From a virus, in IMG/VR virus record IMGVR_UViG_3300027976_000102, positions 1 through 36,142 of that record: a stretch of DNA of 36,142 nucleotides; one strand, written 5' to 3'. This document shows positions 13,048-22,253 of this stretch, piece after piece (position 1 is the first letter of the stretch; the number at the start of each line of letters is the position of its first letter). Under the pieces are notes generated by a model. That model searched no databases and was not told the DNA's origin. It saw only the letters and a list, made by a program, of their open reading frames with translations. Both the position numbers and the translations under genes were made by a program.

Positions 13048-14715
13048 ATGGTAGCCGACCCCCTAGCCCAACACGTCCTCGACCTCGACCAGGCCCTCGC
13101 CGCGCCCCGCCAACCATTCCTCGATCTCTGGCAGGACCTGGCCGAAGTCTGCCACCCCCGGCGCAACCAGATCCAGCAAACCGACTGGGCCCCCAACCGG
13201 CAAGACATCTCCCAGCTCTTTGACACCACGGCCATGCGGGGCAACAATCTCCTCGCCAACGGCCAGGCCAGCCGCATCACCCCCATGGGGGCCCGCTGGT
13301 TCGTCCTTCGCCCCCCCGACTCCATCGCCCACCTCCCCGCCGCCCAAGTTTGGTATCAAAAAGCCTCCGAAATCCTCGCCAAAAAGCTCTACAACTCAAA
13401 TTTCTACAACCGCGCCCACGAGCACTACAAGGACCGCGGCGCATTTGGAATCGGAGCCATTGAGGCCATGCCCGCCCCCAATGGCGAGGGCCTCCACTTC
13501 ACCTCCTACCCCGTCGGGACCTACAGCGTCGCCCACAACGCAGCCGACGAAGTGGATACCATCACCCGCACCTACACCCGCACCCCCGGCCAGATCCTCG
13601 AGACCTGGGGGCCGAAAGCCGCCCCCGCCCGCATCCTCGCCCTCTACGACGACCCCGCCACCCGATTCCAAAAGCTCGAGATCGTCCACGCCACCTACCC
13701 CCGCCGACCCCAGGACCGCGACCCCCGCCGCCTCGACGCCCGGCACATGCCCATTGCCAGCGTCCACGTCCTCAAGGGAGACCTCCACGTCCTCTCGGAG
13801 TCTGGCTTCCACGAACTCCCCACCGCCGTCTCCCGATGGGAGCTCTGGGGAGACTCCCCCTATGGCTGGGCCCCCGCCTACGTCGCCCTCCCCGACGCCA
13901 CCCAGGCCAACCACCAGGCGCAAATGGTTGACGTCCTCGCCGAGCTCCAGGCTTTCCCTCGCATCCTCTACACCGCCGGGCTCAAAGGCGACATTGATTT
14001 CAAATCCCTTGGCCTCACCTGCTGGGATCCCGGCATGGGCGAGGCCGGAAGACCGACCGAATGGCTCTCCGCCGGCCGCTACGACATCTCCAAAGACTCC
14101 CTCCAAGACAAGCGCCGCGCCATCGAGGAGGCCTTTTTCGTGCCCCTCTTCAACGCCATCAGCAACCTCGACCGCGACGTCACCGCCACCGAAGTCAGAG
14201 CCGTCGTCAACGAGAGCCGCGAGCTGTTTCACCCCATCTTTGCCTCGCTCACCCGGGAATTCCTCGTGCCTACCCTGCGCCGAGCTTTCTCGATCCTGTT
14301 GCGTCAGGGAGCATTCCCGCCGCCCCCCCGCTCCGTCGTCCATGCCGACGAGACCGGCCCTTTTATCGCAAATCCCGACGTCGAATTTGTCTCCGCCATG
14401 GCCCTGGCCCTTGAGCAAAGCCACCTCACCAACCTCAACGACATCATCGCCGTCCTCGGCACCCTCGCCGCCTCCGACCCCTCCGTCCTCGACTGGCTCG
14501 ACATCGACGCCGCCGCCCCCGCCCTCGCCCGCTACAAAGGCCTCCCCGCCGAATTCATTCGCAGCCCCGAAGCCATCGACGCCATCCGCCAAGGCCGCGC
14601 ACAGGCCATGCAATCCCAGCAGATGCGCGATGTCACCGGCGCCGTCTCCGACCTCGGCGGCCCCGAAGGCGTCGAACGCATCCTTGGCCAGCTCCCCCCC
14701 GGCGACGTAGCCTGA
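13048..14715 (+). CDS. Portal / head-tail connector protein, T7-like, 555 aa
   Basis: The length and several segments match the T7 gp8-type connector: an N-terminal helix with an early WQDLAEVCHPRR segment, DTTAMRGNNLLANG, the PPDSIAHLPAAQVWYQKASEI region, and GTYSVAHNAADEVDTITRTY about one third in. Twelve copies would form the ring at one capsid vertex, serving as DNA entry channel and tail attachment. It opens the structural operon, 6 nt after the poly-C gene. No terminase gene is next to it, unlike in many phages. Confidence 0.88.
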   Translation: MVADPLAQHVLDLDQALAAPRQPFLDLWQDLAEVCHPRRNQIQQTDWAPNRQDISQLFDTTAMRGNNLLANGQASRITPMGARWFVLRPPDSIAHLPAAQVWYQKASEILAKKLYNSNFYNRAHEHYKDRGAFGIGAIEAMPAPNGEGLHFTSYPVGTYSVAHNAADEVDTITRTYTRTPGQILETWGPKAAPARILALYDDPATRFQKLEIVHATYPRRPQDRDPRRLDARHMPIASVHVLKGDLHVLSESGFHELPTAVSRWELWGDSPYGWAPAYVALPDATQANHQAQMVDVLAELQAFPRILYTAGLKGDIDFKSLGLTCWDPGMGEAGRPTEWLSAGRYDISKDSLQDKRRAIEEAFFVPLFNAISNLDRDVTATEVRAVVNESRELFHPIFASLTREFLVPTLRRAFSILLRQGAFPPPPRSVVHADETGPFIANPDVEFVSAMALALEQSHLTNLNDIIAVLGTLAASDPSVLDWLDIDAAAPALARYKGLPAEFIRSPEAIDAIRQGRAQAMQSQQMRDVTGAVSDLGGPEGVERILGQLPPGDVA

Positions 14716-14732
14716 CCCTCTACCAAAACCAG

Positions 14733-15065
14733 ATGAACAATGAGCACAGACCCGACCCAAACCCCGTCAACCGCCGCCGCGAAGAAGGCCGCCAAAAAGA
14801 CCTCCTCGCCCAGCAACAAGCCGCCGAAATCCGCGCCGCCTACCGCGAAGTCTTCGACACCACCGCCGGGAGCCTCGTCCTCGGGCTACTCTCCGCCGCC
14901 TGCCGCGAGCGGCAGCCAAGCTTCCTTCCCACCGGCCCAGGAGGAACATACGACACCCACGCCGCAGCCTTTCGAGATGGGCGCAAGTCCCTCCTCCTCG
15001 ACATCCGCGACATCCTCGCCACCTCACCCGAGCAAGCCGCCCACATCCCCACCGCCACCCGCTGA
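14733..15065 (+). CDS. Bbp19-like small phage protein, 110 aa
   Basis: ATG follows CCAAAACCAG. The charged helical start (NRRREEGRQKDLLAQQQAAE) is followed by REVFDTTAGSLVLGLLSAAC and a C-terminal FRDGRKSLLLDIRDIL. The last two resemble the 'F-x-T-x-x-G-x-x-VL' and 'F-x-x-G-x-R' elements of Bbp19-type proteins found between portal and scaffold genes in podoviruses. The role is unknown, and the family call is from memory of its pattern and position. Confidence 0.6.
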   Translation: MNNEHRPDPNPVNRRREEGRQKDLLAQQQAAEIRAAYREVFDTTAGSLVLGLLSAACRERQPSFLPTGPGGTYDTHAAAFRDGRKSLLLDIRDILATSPEQAAHIPTATR

Positions 15066-15408
15066 GGCCGAGCCCTCGCCGGATCCCAGCCTTGGCAAAG
15101 GCTCACCCGCCTACTTTGCCTGGGCCGCCCTACACCTCCCCGACAACGAATTCTTAGAGCTCTACGGCCAGCGGCGCCGCAAGATGGAGGCCCGCTTTGC
15201 CCCCGACCTCGCCCTCGCCGCCCGGCGCGCCGAGCTCCTCACCCGCAAAGACCAGCCCGACTGGAACCAGACCGACAACCCCACCATGTACGCCAAGGCC
15301 GCCCAAGAGCGGGACGCCGCATCAGAGCTCGCCGCCAAAGCCGCCTCCGAGATCGCCCACCAATGCCAGCAAGGAATGGAACGCCTCACCAAACTCGCCT
15401 CCCAGTAA
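14977..15408 (+). CDS. Unknown structural-region protein, about 143 aa
   Basis: The C-terminal half is clearly protein-like (PAYFAWAALHLPDNEFLELYG, then charged helices to KLASQ). The start is uncertain: ATG at 14977 overlaps the Bbp19-like gene by 89 nt, while the frame stays open back to ATG 14740 through a Ser/Pro/Thr/Lys-rich stretch that may be only a GC-rich shadow. A frameshift fusion with the previous gene is possible. It lies directly before the scaffold. Confidence 0.55.
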   Translation: MGASPSSSTSATSSPPHPSKPPTSPPPPAEAEPSPDPSLGKGSPAYFAWAALHLPDNEFLELYGQRRRKMEARFAPDLALAARRAELLTRKDQPDWNQTDNPTMYAKAAQERDAASELAAKAASEIAHQCQQGMERLTKLASQ

Positions 15409-15433
15409 CCCCACCAACCAAAACCACAAAACC

Positions 15434-16348
15434 ATGATCCCACCCACCGCCACCCCAGCAGCAACCCCAGCAACCCCAGCAGCACCACCAGCAGCCGCCG
15501 CAACCCCGCCCGGCACCCCAGCAGCACCCCCAGCAGCCGCCGCAACCCCGCCCGGCCTCGCCCTTGGCCCAGCCGGAGCCTTGCCCAAAGACTGGGCCCT
15601 CCAGATCGGCGATGAATACGCCCCCTACAACGACCAGGCCAACACATTCTCGAGTATCGGCGGCCTGCTCAAAAGCTACCAGAGCCTCCGCAGCACCCAG
15701 CCCTCCTACCCTGGAGCAGACGCCACCACCGACCAGATCGCCTCCTGGCGCACAGCCTCCAAAGTCCCCGCCGCCGCCACCGCCGAAGCCTACGGCATCA
15801 CCAAGCCCGCCGACCTCCCCGAAGGCGTCCCCTGGGACAACGACTACGCCGAAGCCATCGCCGCCGCCGCCCATGCCTCCCACGCCCCCGCCGGGGTAGT
15901 GCAGGCCATAACCAAAGCGAGTAACGAATACATGCTTGCCACGGTCGATAAGATTCGGGAGTCCCAGGCCCAGGCCCAAAAGCAAGCCAAAGACGAGCTT
16001 ATCCAAGCCTGGGGCGCGGACTTCGAGGCCCGCGCCTCCACCGCCCGGCACACTATTGCCACTTTTGCCGCCGAGGCCGGGCTGGATCCCGCCGACCCCG
16101 CCCTCGCCGCCATCATCAACTCCACCGCCGGCCAGCGACTATTCCACGCCGTGTCTTCCCACATCGGGGAGGACCGCGTCCGCACTCCCGCCGGATATGG
16201 CGACATGCGCAGCGCCCAGCAGCAGGCCGAGGAGATCATGGCCGGCTCCGATCAACATTGGGGCGCCAAATACCGGGACGGCGACCCCGACGCCATGAAG
16301 CACGTTTCCGCGCTCCTGCAGCAAGCCAAAGGCCCGCAAGCCAAATAG
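15434..16348 (+). CDS. Scaffolding protein, 304 aa
   Basis: ATG follows CCAAAACCACAAAACC. The N-terminus is a low-complexity Ala/Pro/Thr tract with a repeated PAAPPAAAATPPG unit (about residues 16-41). The middle (DEYAPYNDQANTFSSIGGLL, then SWRTASKVP) and the acidic-to-basic C-terminus (KQAKDELIQAWG...KHVSALLQQAKG) have the layout of podovirus scaffolds, soluble helical proteins that guide capsid assembly through a basic C-terminal end and then leave. It sits directly before the capsid gene, as expected. Confidence 0.8.
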   Translation: MIPPTATPAATPATPAAPPAAAATPPGTPAAPPAAAATPPGLALGPAGALPKDWALQIGDEYAPYNDQANTFSSIGGLLKSYQSLRSTQPSYPGADATTDQIASWRTASKVPAAATAEAYGITKPADLPEGVPWDNDYAEAIAAAAHASHAPAGVVQAITKASNEYMLATVDKIRESQAQAQKQAKDELIQAWGADFEARASTARHTIATFAAEAGLDPADPALAAIINSTAGQRLFHAVSSHIGEDRVRTPAGYGDMRSAQQQAEEIMAGSDQHWGAKYRDGDPDAMKHVSALLQQAKGPQAK

Positions 16349-16374
16349 AGCGCACACCACTCCCTGGCAGGGAC

Positions 16375-16424
16375 GAGGGGCAGAGACGGCGAAGCTGGGT
16401 TTCCTTCGCCGTCCTCTGCCCCTC
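16375..16424 (+). terminator. Long hairpin between scaffold and capsid genes
   Basis: Arms 16375-16394 and 16404-16424 form an 11-bp and a 9-bp stem divided by a one-base bulge, with a loop of 9 bases, in the 303-bp gap 16349-16651. There is no T-tract, so it may be an attenuator or an mRNA-stabilising element. The rest of the gap has a repeated CGTCACTGGCCG (near 16437 and 16497) and a small GTTAA/TTAAC inverted repeat; no gene is seen. Confidence 0.6.
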
Positions 16425-16651
16425 ATTGCGTCCCTCCGTCACTGGCCGTTAAGTTTCATTAACTTCGCCGATGCGGCACATCCCCGCAATCTGCCCCCGT
16501 CACTGGCCGACGGACAATCCCCCGCGGACCCGCCACCAGCCCGAGACCGCCGCGGCAGCGTCTTTGCCGTAGGGCCCGACCCGCTCACCGGCGGACAATC
16601 GGAACCGGAAGCTCCGAACCTCCGAATTCCAATTATCCACCAACTACCATT

Positions 16652-17605
16652 ATGAGCGCTTCTCTCATCGTCCCCGATCATTTCACGACCCAGTTCGACG
16701 CGAACTGGAAAATGCTTGCCCAGCAAATGACATCTCGCCTCCGCTCCCGCGTCCAGGTGGATACCAGTTGCACTGGCGAAGCCAAAACCCACAACCAAGT
16801 GGGCACCGTCAGCTCCGAGAACGTCACCGGGCAACGGTATAAAAAGGTCAACCTCCTGGACCTCCCCACCGAAAAGCGCTGGATCCGCCCCCAGGAGTTC
16901 CAAACCCCCACCGGCGAGAGCAAGTGGGATGAGAATGCCCTCCTTCCCACCATCGCGCCCCGTGGCAAGCACACCATGGCCCACGGCGCCGCATATGGGC
17001 GCGACGTCGACGACCGCATCATCCTCGCCCTCGGAGGCACCGCCTACACAGGCGCCGCCGGCACCACCGCAGTGGTGCTTCCCGCCGGCCAGAAAGTCGC
17101 CGAAGACTACGCATTTGGCGGAGGCGGCTCGGCCACTTGCCTCGGCATTAACAAGATCCTCCGCGGTCTGCGCAAACTCCAGGACAACGAAGCATGGACC
17201 GACGAGATCATGGCCGCTGGCTTCACGTTAAACGGCATCATGAGCCCGGTCATGGAAGAGGCCCTCCGAGTGGACGCCAACAGCGCCACCGGCTCCCGCC
17301 TCTTCGACCGCGACGTCGCCCCGCCCGTCCTCGACGAGCATGGCCGCATCCGCCGGTTCCTCGGCATCGACTGGACCGTCTCCAGCCGCTCCGGGCTGGT
17401 CAGCACCACCGACGCCACCGTCGGCTACGCCTACCTCTGGGTCTCTGACTCCATCCAACTCGACATCTGGGGCGACCTCAGCACCAGCGTCGACCGCCGC
17501 CCCGACCTCAGCAACGCCGTCCAATTCCTCAGCCAATACAAGCTTGAGGCCACCCGGCTCGAGGAGGAGAAAGTTATCCAAATCGCCTGTGACATCGCCC
17601 AGTAA
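16652..17605 (+). CDS. Major capsid protein, 317 aa
   Basis: The protein starts MSASLIVPDHFTTQFDANW and contains the ordered elements of podovirus capsid proteins with a HK97-type fold: an N-terminal arm, a GKHTMAHGAAYGRDVDDRII helix, a long Ala/Gly-rich domain and a C-terminal segment DRRPDLSNAVQFLS with ATRLEEEKVIQIACD. Several hundred copies would form the icosahedral shell. Its position between scaffold and decoration or tail genes supports the call. No protease gene is nearby, so it may assemble without proteolytic maturation. Confidence 0.85.
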   Translation: MSASLIVPDHFTTQFDANWKMLAQQMTSRLRSRVQVDTSCTGEAKTHNQVGTVSSENVTGQRYKKVNLLDLPTEKRWIRPQEFQTPTGESKWDENALLPTIAPRGKHTMAHGAAYGRDVDDRIILALGGTAYTGAAGTTAVVLPAGQKVAEDYAFGGGGSATCLGINKILRGLRKLQDNEAWTDEIMAAGFTLNGIMSPVMEEALRVDANSATGSRLFDRDVAPPVLDEHGRIRRFLGIDWTVSSRSGLVSTTDATVGYAYLWVSDSIQLDIWGDLSTSVDRRPDLSNAVQFLSQYKLEATRLEEEKVIQIACDIAQ

Positions 17606-17639
17606 TCCCAACCACCGCAAAATCTAACTATCTAAATAA

Positions 17640-18116
17640 ATGGCCAACCTCACATCTGACCTTGTAGCCACCCAGGCCGCCTCCGCGCTCTCGCTTGCCA
17701 GCGGGCACGTCAACGGCGAGTTTCTAGGCGGCATCATCCTCCACGCCATCTGCGTCCTCGACGTCGCGGACGCCGCGGCCGACGACACCTTCGAGCTCAC
17801 CCCCGCAGGCTACTCCGGCATGATCCTGCTCCCAGAGCGGAGTTACGTAACAGCCAACCAAGACCCCGGCACCACCCTCACCGTCGATATCGGCGACCCG
17901 GGCGACACCGACCGCTACAGCGACGGCCTCGTCCTCTCTGCCGCAGTGGCAGGCACCCCCATCTGCATCGCTGGCTCGCCCACATTGCCGGCGGGTCTGC
18001 TCACTCGTTACCGGTTCACCGCGGCCACAGCCATCACCGGAATCATCGTCAGCGCCAACACCATCACCGCCGGCACCAAGCTGGTCTTCGACCTCGCCTT
18101 CCTGGCCAAGGCCTAG
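17640..18116 (+). CDS. Putative head decoration/structural protein, 158 aa
   Basis: ATG follows TCTAAATAA. The protein is beta-rich and acidic with DPGTTLTVDIGDPGDTDRYS in the middle and a C-terminal ITAGTKLVFDLAFLAKA, a pattern seen in small proteins following the capsid gene of many tailed phages. It probably binds the outer capsid surface. A terminator follows, so capsid and this gene form the end of a transcription unit. Confidence 0.6.
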   Translation: MANLTSDLVATQAASALSLASGHVNGEFLGGIILHAICVLDVADAAADDTFELTPAGYSGMILLPERSYVTANQDPGTTLTVDIGDPGDTDRYSDGLVLSAAVAGTPICIAGSPTLPAGLLTRYRFTAATAITGIIVSANTITAGTKLVFDLAFLAKA

Positions 18117-18133
18117 CCCACCCCACCATCACC

Positions 18134-18180
18134 GGGGCCGCCCGCGCCTGCTTTCGCGGGTTAGGGCGGCCCCTCTTTCT
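18134..18180 (+). terminator. Intrinsic terminator after the capsid unit
   Basis: Perfect 10-bp GC-rich arms (18134-18143 and 18164-18173) with a further inner CCCGCG/CGCGGG stem are followed by TCTTTCTTTC. It lies 18 nt after the decoration gene, as the capsid terminator does in T7. Confidence 0.8.
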
Positions 18181-18196
18181 TTCCCGCTTTCCCGTC

Positions 18197-18838
18197 ATGG
18201 CCGCCATCACCTCCGAAACCCACATTGCCAACCTCGCCCTCTCCGCCCTGGGAGCCCGGCGAATCAACGACATCGACACCGACACCTCCCAGGAAGCCAA
18301 ATCCTGCCAGTTGGCCTACCACACGACCCGAAACGCCCTGCTCCGTGAGTTCCAATGGACATTTGCCACCCTCACCGTGGCCCTCTCCAAGCTCCCCACC
18401 TCCCCCTCCCCCGAGTGGACCTCCGCCTGGATCCTCCCCGGCACCCTCGTCCGCCACATCCGCATCATCGGGCCAGGCAACGACCCCCACAACCCGGTTC
18501 TCCACTACGCCATCCAAGGGCGTAAGCTCCTCACCAACGACTACGACACCCTCTCCATCGTTTACGTCGACAACGCCATTCCCGTCTCCGAATGGCCCGA
18601 CACCTTCATCAACGCCCTCTCCCTCAAACTCGGAGCCGCCATCGGCCTCGACATCACCAACGACCCGGCCAAAAAGGCCGAGCTCCTCTCCGAGTTCAAA
18701 AACCTCTCCCTCCCCGCCGCCGAGCTTGCCGACGCCCGCGAGGTAGCCAGCGGAGAAAACTTCGGCCCCCGCGACCTCGCCTCCCAATCCGCCTACGTCA
18801 ACGCCCGCTACCGGGCCGACGGCCGGGCCGCCTACTAG
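18197..18838 (+). CDS. Tail tubular protein A (T7 gp11-like), 213 aa
   Basis: The start ITSETHIANLALSALGARRI, the mid-part (YHTTRNALLREFQWTFA, then IQGRKLLTNDYDTLSIVYV) and the C-terminal helix with DREV-like ADAREVASGE match the T7 gp11 family of tail adaptor proteins. Twelve copies would connect portal to nozzle and carry tail-fibre contacts. It is followed by tail tubular protein B at a spacing of 9 nt, the standard order. Confidence 0.85.
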   Translation: MAAITSETHIANLALSALGARRINDIDTDTSQEAKSCQLAYHTTRNALLREFQWTFATLTVALSKLPTSPSPEWTSAWILPGTLVRHIRIIGPGNDPHNPVLHYAIQGRKLLTNDYDTLSIVYVDNAIPVSEWPDTFINALSLKLGAAIGLDITNDPAKKAELLSEFKNLSLPAAELADAREVASGENFGPRDLASQSAYVNARYRADGRAAY

Positions 18839-18847
18839 CGCCTCCCC

Positions 18848-21286
18848 ATGCCAGCCCACCAAGCAATCCTCTCCCTCAACGGCGGCGAACTAACGCCCTA
18901 CCTCGCCTACCTCAACGAACTCGACAAGCACGGCAGCGGCTGTGCCCGAATGGAAAACTTCCTCCCCATGCCCTACGGAGGCTTCCGCGCCCGCCCTGGC
19001 CTGCGCAATCTTGCCACCCTCGACGCCGCCACCCGCCTGCAGCCCTTCGTTTTTTCCGAGGCCTACTCCTACATCCTCGCCTTCACCGCCACCGACCTCA
19101 AGATATTCGGCACCGACGGCACCCTCAAGACCACCATCGCCGCCACCTTCACCGCCCCCTTCCACCTCGAATTCTGGGGCATCAACTCTATCCTCATCAT
19201 CACCGAGCCCACCGCCGCCCCGCGGCGCCTCACCCGCACCAACGACACCACCTGGGTCCTCGACGACCTCCCCTTCGACTACCCCCCCCTCCTCGACCAG
19301 AACCTCGACGAAGGTTGGCTCCTCACCGTCACCTCCGACGCCGTCACATCAGTCTGGTCCTCCTCCGCCGTCTCCTACTCCCTCGGCGACTGGGTCACCT
19401 CCGCCGGGAAAACCTGGACCTGCATTTCGGCCCACACCTCCTCCGTCGCAAAGGCCCCCGGCTCCGGCATCGACGCGCCGCCCCTCTGGATCCACGCCAT
19501 CCTCGACCCCACCGACACATTCGAGCTCACCAGTTCCGAAGCCCTCTTCACCGCCGACCACGTCGGAGCCACTTTCGAACTCGCCCAAAACCGCGACGGA
19601 AACGACTACAAATCCGAGATCGCCCTGAACAACACCTATTCCGGCAAAGTCTCCCCCCCCATCGAAGTCCAAGGCCGCTGGAGTCTGCTTACATTTGGAT
19701 CCTGGACCGGCGTTCTCCTGGTCCAGAGGAGCAAAGACAACGGGCTAACTTGGGAAACCTTCCTCGACTTCACCTCCGCCACCGACGCCAACTACGACGA
19801 GGAATATGACTCCGACAAAGAGCGCCTCCACCTCCGGCTCTACTGGACCGACACCGGCACCACCACCGGCTCCCCCCACGCCGAGCTTCGCGCCGTCGAC
19901 CAGACCCTCGCCGGCCTCGTCACCATCACCGCCTACAACAGCGCCACCAGCGTCGAAGCCACCACCCTCACCAACACCGACATCGGCCCCACCGACCTCT
20001 GGACCGAAGGAGCTTTCTCTGACCACCAAGGCTACCCCACCGCCGTCACCGTCCACGAACGCCGCCTCACATTTGCCGGCACCGCCCGGCGACCCCTCTC
20101 CCTCTGGCTATCGCGCACCGACGACCTCCTCGACTTCCAGCGTGGCACCATCGACGACGACTCCATCTACGTCACCCTCGGAGCCAAGCAGCAAGACCCG
20201 ATCCAATGGTTGGCCTCCCAGCGCCGCCTCTACGTCGGCACCCGTGTTGGCGAATGGGTATTTGGGGCCGAGTCCAACGAAGCCCCCCTCTCCCCCACCA
20301 ACCTCCTCGCCCGCGAATACACCAAAAGCGGATCCTCCCGCATCCCCGCCCTCAACATCGACGACGCGGTAGTCTTTGTCTCCCGCAACGGCCGGCGCAT
20401 CCGGGAACTTGGCTACACCATCGAGCGCGAGACTTACTCCGCCGCCGACCTCACCCGCCTCGCCGAGCATATAACCGAGGGGCGAGTCATCCAAATGGCC
20501 TGGCAGCAGCAGCGCGAGCCCTCCCTCTGGGCCGTCACCGGCGACGGGCGACTCCTCAACCTCCTCTACAGCCGCCCCGAGCGCCTCGCCGCCTGGTCAC
20601 AACACACAACCATTGGCGGCGCCTGCACCAGCATTGCCAGCGTCCCCGGGGCCGCAGACGACATGGTTTACCTCGTCACCCTCCGCGGCAGCACCTACTC
20701 GCTCGAAATGCTCGAGGCCGACCAGCAAGCCGCCCAGGAAGCCGACGACTACACCGCCATCGCCCACCTCGACGCCGCCACCTACCAAGCCGGCTACACC
20801 GCCGACGCTTCCCTCCCCGTCCCCGCCCACCTCGAAGGCCAGCTCCTCACCGTCCTGGCCGACGGTGTCACCTACACCGCAACGGTGGCCAGCGCCACCA
20901 TCACCATCCCCGTCGATGCCGACCACCTCTGGGCCGGTCTCCTCGTCGCCGGCCGCCTCGTCCTCCTCCCCCAAGACACCATTGCCCAGGGCGGGGCCAC
21001 CCACTCCCGGCTCAAACGGGCCGAAGAGATCCGACTCGCCGTTTACAAATCCTGGGACTGCTGTGTCATCTACGACGGAGTGACCTACAACATCGACTTC
21101 CTGAGCACCAGCACCCCCACCGATGCGGCCCCCGCCCTCCACACCGGCTGGCTAGCCACCACTTTCTCCCCCGCCCACCTCCAAGACCTCACCCTCGAGA
21201 TCTGCCGCGCCTCACCCTACCCATTCACAGCCCGGGCCCTAGTCCTTTCCTGGGCGATCCACGAAACCCCCCGTTCCCGTTCATGA
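18848..21286 (+). CDS. Tail tubular protein B / nozzle (T7 gp12-like), 812 aa
   Basis: The first 60 residues include LNGGELTPYLAYLNELDKHGSGC and MPYGGFRARPGLR, typical of T7-type nozzle proteins, which begin with the 'fresh-tag, rich in Gly/Arg' motif. The middle has beta-propeller-like repeats (SLWLSRTDDLLDFQRGT, WVFGAESNEAPLSPTN) and the end VLSWAIHETPRSRS. Six copies would form the distal tail tube. Length and order behind tail tubular protein A fit the family. The stop overlaps the next start. Confidence 0.88.
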   Translation: MPAHQAILSLNGGELTPYLAYLNELDKHGSGCARMENFLPMPYGGFRARPGLRNLATLDAATRLQPFVFSEAYSYILAFTATDLKIFGTDGTLKTTIAATFTAPFHLEFWGINSILIITEPTAAPRRLTRTNDTTWVLDDLPFDYPPLLDQNLDEGWLLTVTSDAVTSVWSSSAVSYSLGDWVTSAGKTWTCISAHTSSVAKAPGSGIDAPPLWIHAILDPTDTFELTSSEALFTADHVGATFELAQNRDGNDYKSEIALNNTYSGKVSPPIEVQGRWSLLTFGSWTGVLLVQRSKDNGLTWETFLDFTSATDANYDEEYDSDKERLHLRLYWTDTGTTTGSPHAELRAVDQTLAGLVTITAYNSATSVEATTLTNTDIGPTDLWTEGAFSDHQGYPTAVTVHERRLTFAGTARRPLSLWLSRTDDLLDFQRGTIDDDSIYVTLGAKQQDPIQWLASQRRLYVGTRVGEWVFGAESNEAPLSPTNLLAREYTKSGSSRIPALNIDDAVVFVSRNGRRIRELGYTIERETYSAADLTRLAEHITEGRVIQMAWQQQREPSLWAVTGDGRLLNLLYSRPERLAAWSQHTTIGGACTSIASVPGAADDMVYLVTLRGSTYSLEMLEADQQAAQEADDYTAIAHLDAATYQAGYTADASLPVPAHLEGQLLTVLADGVTYTATVASATITIPVDADHLWAGLLVAGRLVLLPQDTIAQGGATHSRLKRAEEIRLAVYKSWDCCVIYDGVTYNIDFLSTSTPTDAAPALHTGWLATTFSPAHLQDLTLEICRASPYPFTARALVLSWAIHETPRSRS

Positions 21287-21738
21287 GCTACACCCCCACC
21301 ATCACCGTCTCCACCCCCACCCCGTACCAGGTCGACACCATCCGGGGTTGGTGGAAGCAGCGGCGCCAATACGCCCCACCCCCCCAGATCCTCTCCCCCT
21401 GGGCCGCCCTCGCCTCCCACAACACCGCCACCAGTGGGGAGAGTGTCCCCCTGGCCGCCGCCTTCCTCTACCCCTGCACCTCCACCCCCGTCGCCCACAT
21501 CCACTGGCTCGTCACTGACCCCGGCTCCCACCCCGCCCTCCGCGCCTCGGGCTTGCGCGCCGTCATGGCCCACCTCGAATCCATGGCCATCGACCTCGGC
21601 CACCCATTCCTATTCACCGCCACCGACAACGAGCAACTCGCCCACCTCGGCGAGCGATCCGGCTACACCATCGCCTCCCCGCACCCCTTCATTCCCCTTT
21701 TCAAATTCATCAACCCCCGCACCCCACCCCTCCTCTAA
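21283..21738 (+). CDS. GNAT-like acetyltransferase-type protein, 151 aa
   Basis: ATG overlaps the nozzle stop. The pattern of strand (VAHIHWLVTDPG), helix (ALRASGLRAVMAHLESMAID), strand (PFLFTATD) and NEQLAHLGERSGYTI is that of GNAT-fold proteins, although the acetyl-CoA pyrophosphate loop is not obvious. Such genes often stand beside podovirus tail genes. A catalytic role is uncertain; it may have lost activity. Confidence 0.55.
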   Translation: MSYTPTITVSTPTPYQVDTIRGWWKQRRQYAPPPQILSPWAALASHNTATSGESVPLAAAFLYPCTSTPVAHIHWLVTDPGSHPALRASGLRAVMAHLESMAIDLGHPFLFTATDNEQLAHLGERSGYTIASPHPFIPLFKFINPRTPPLL

Positions 21739-22253
21739 TGGAATATGCCCTTGTCATTGCCTCCGTGGTCGCCGCCGGCGCCGCCGCCTACGGCGCCTAC
21801 CAGGAGGGCCAAGCCAAGCAGCAAGCCGGCCGGGCCGAGGCCCAAAATGCCGAGATGGAAGCATCCAACCGGCAGCAGGAAGGAGCCGAAGCCCGCGAGC
21901 GCGAGCGCACCGGAAACTTCCGGCGCATGGGCACCCTGCGCGCCCGCCTCGCCCAGTCGGGCTCCCTCAGCGAGACCGGCACCCCCCTCTCCGTCCTGGG
22001 CGAGCACTCAGCCAACCTCGAGATGCGCATCCAAGACGCGGCCCGTTCCTCCTCCATCCAAGCCGCCGGCCTCCGGCACCAAGCCGCGATGGCCCGCTGG
22101 GAGGGAGACCAAGCCGCCAAGGCTGGCACCATCAAAGCCGTCGCAACCTTTGCCTCTGGCCTCGCCCAATCCGGCAGCAGCTACACCCAAGGCGTCAACC
22201 AAGGCCTCCAGCCCGACACCTTCAACCTCTACCGCACCCGCACCATCGAATGA
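21738..22253 (+). CDS. Internal virion protein A (T7 gp14-like), 171 aa
   Basis: A hydrophobic N-terminus (ALVIASVVAAGAAAYGAYQEG) is followed by a long Gln/Ala/Glu-rich coiled helix (about residues 25-125) with the RMGTLRARLAQSG...GTPLSVLGE segment typical of this podovirus family. The protein would be ejected first and line the outer-membrane channel. It overlaps both neighbours by a few nucleotides, consistent with stoichiometric translation. Confidence 0.75.
   Translation: MEYALVIASVVAAGAAAYGAYQEGQAKQQAGRAEAQNAEMEASNRQQEGAEARERERTGNFRRMGTLRARLAQSGSLSETGTPLSVLGEHSANLEMRIQDAARSSSIQAAGLRHQAAMARWEGDQAAKAGTIKAVATFASGLAQSGSSYTQGVNQGLQPDTFNLYRTRTIE

Noticed and set aside
13396-14760. 454-codon minus-strand open frame across the portal gene
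   Set aside because: It is a Gly/Val/Asp-rich shadow caused by C-ending codons of the portal gene; the portal frame has family features.
18592-19809. 405-codon plus-strand frame over tail tubular proteins A and B
   Set aside because: It is Arg/Pro/His-rich low complexity, a shadow of the two recognised tail genes.
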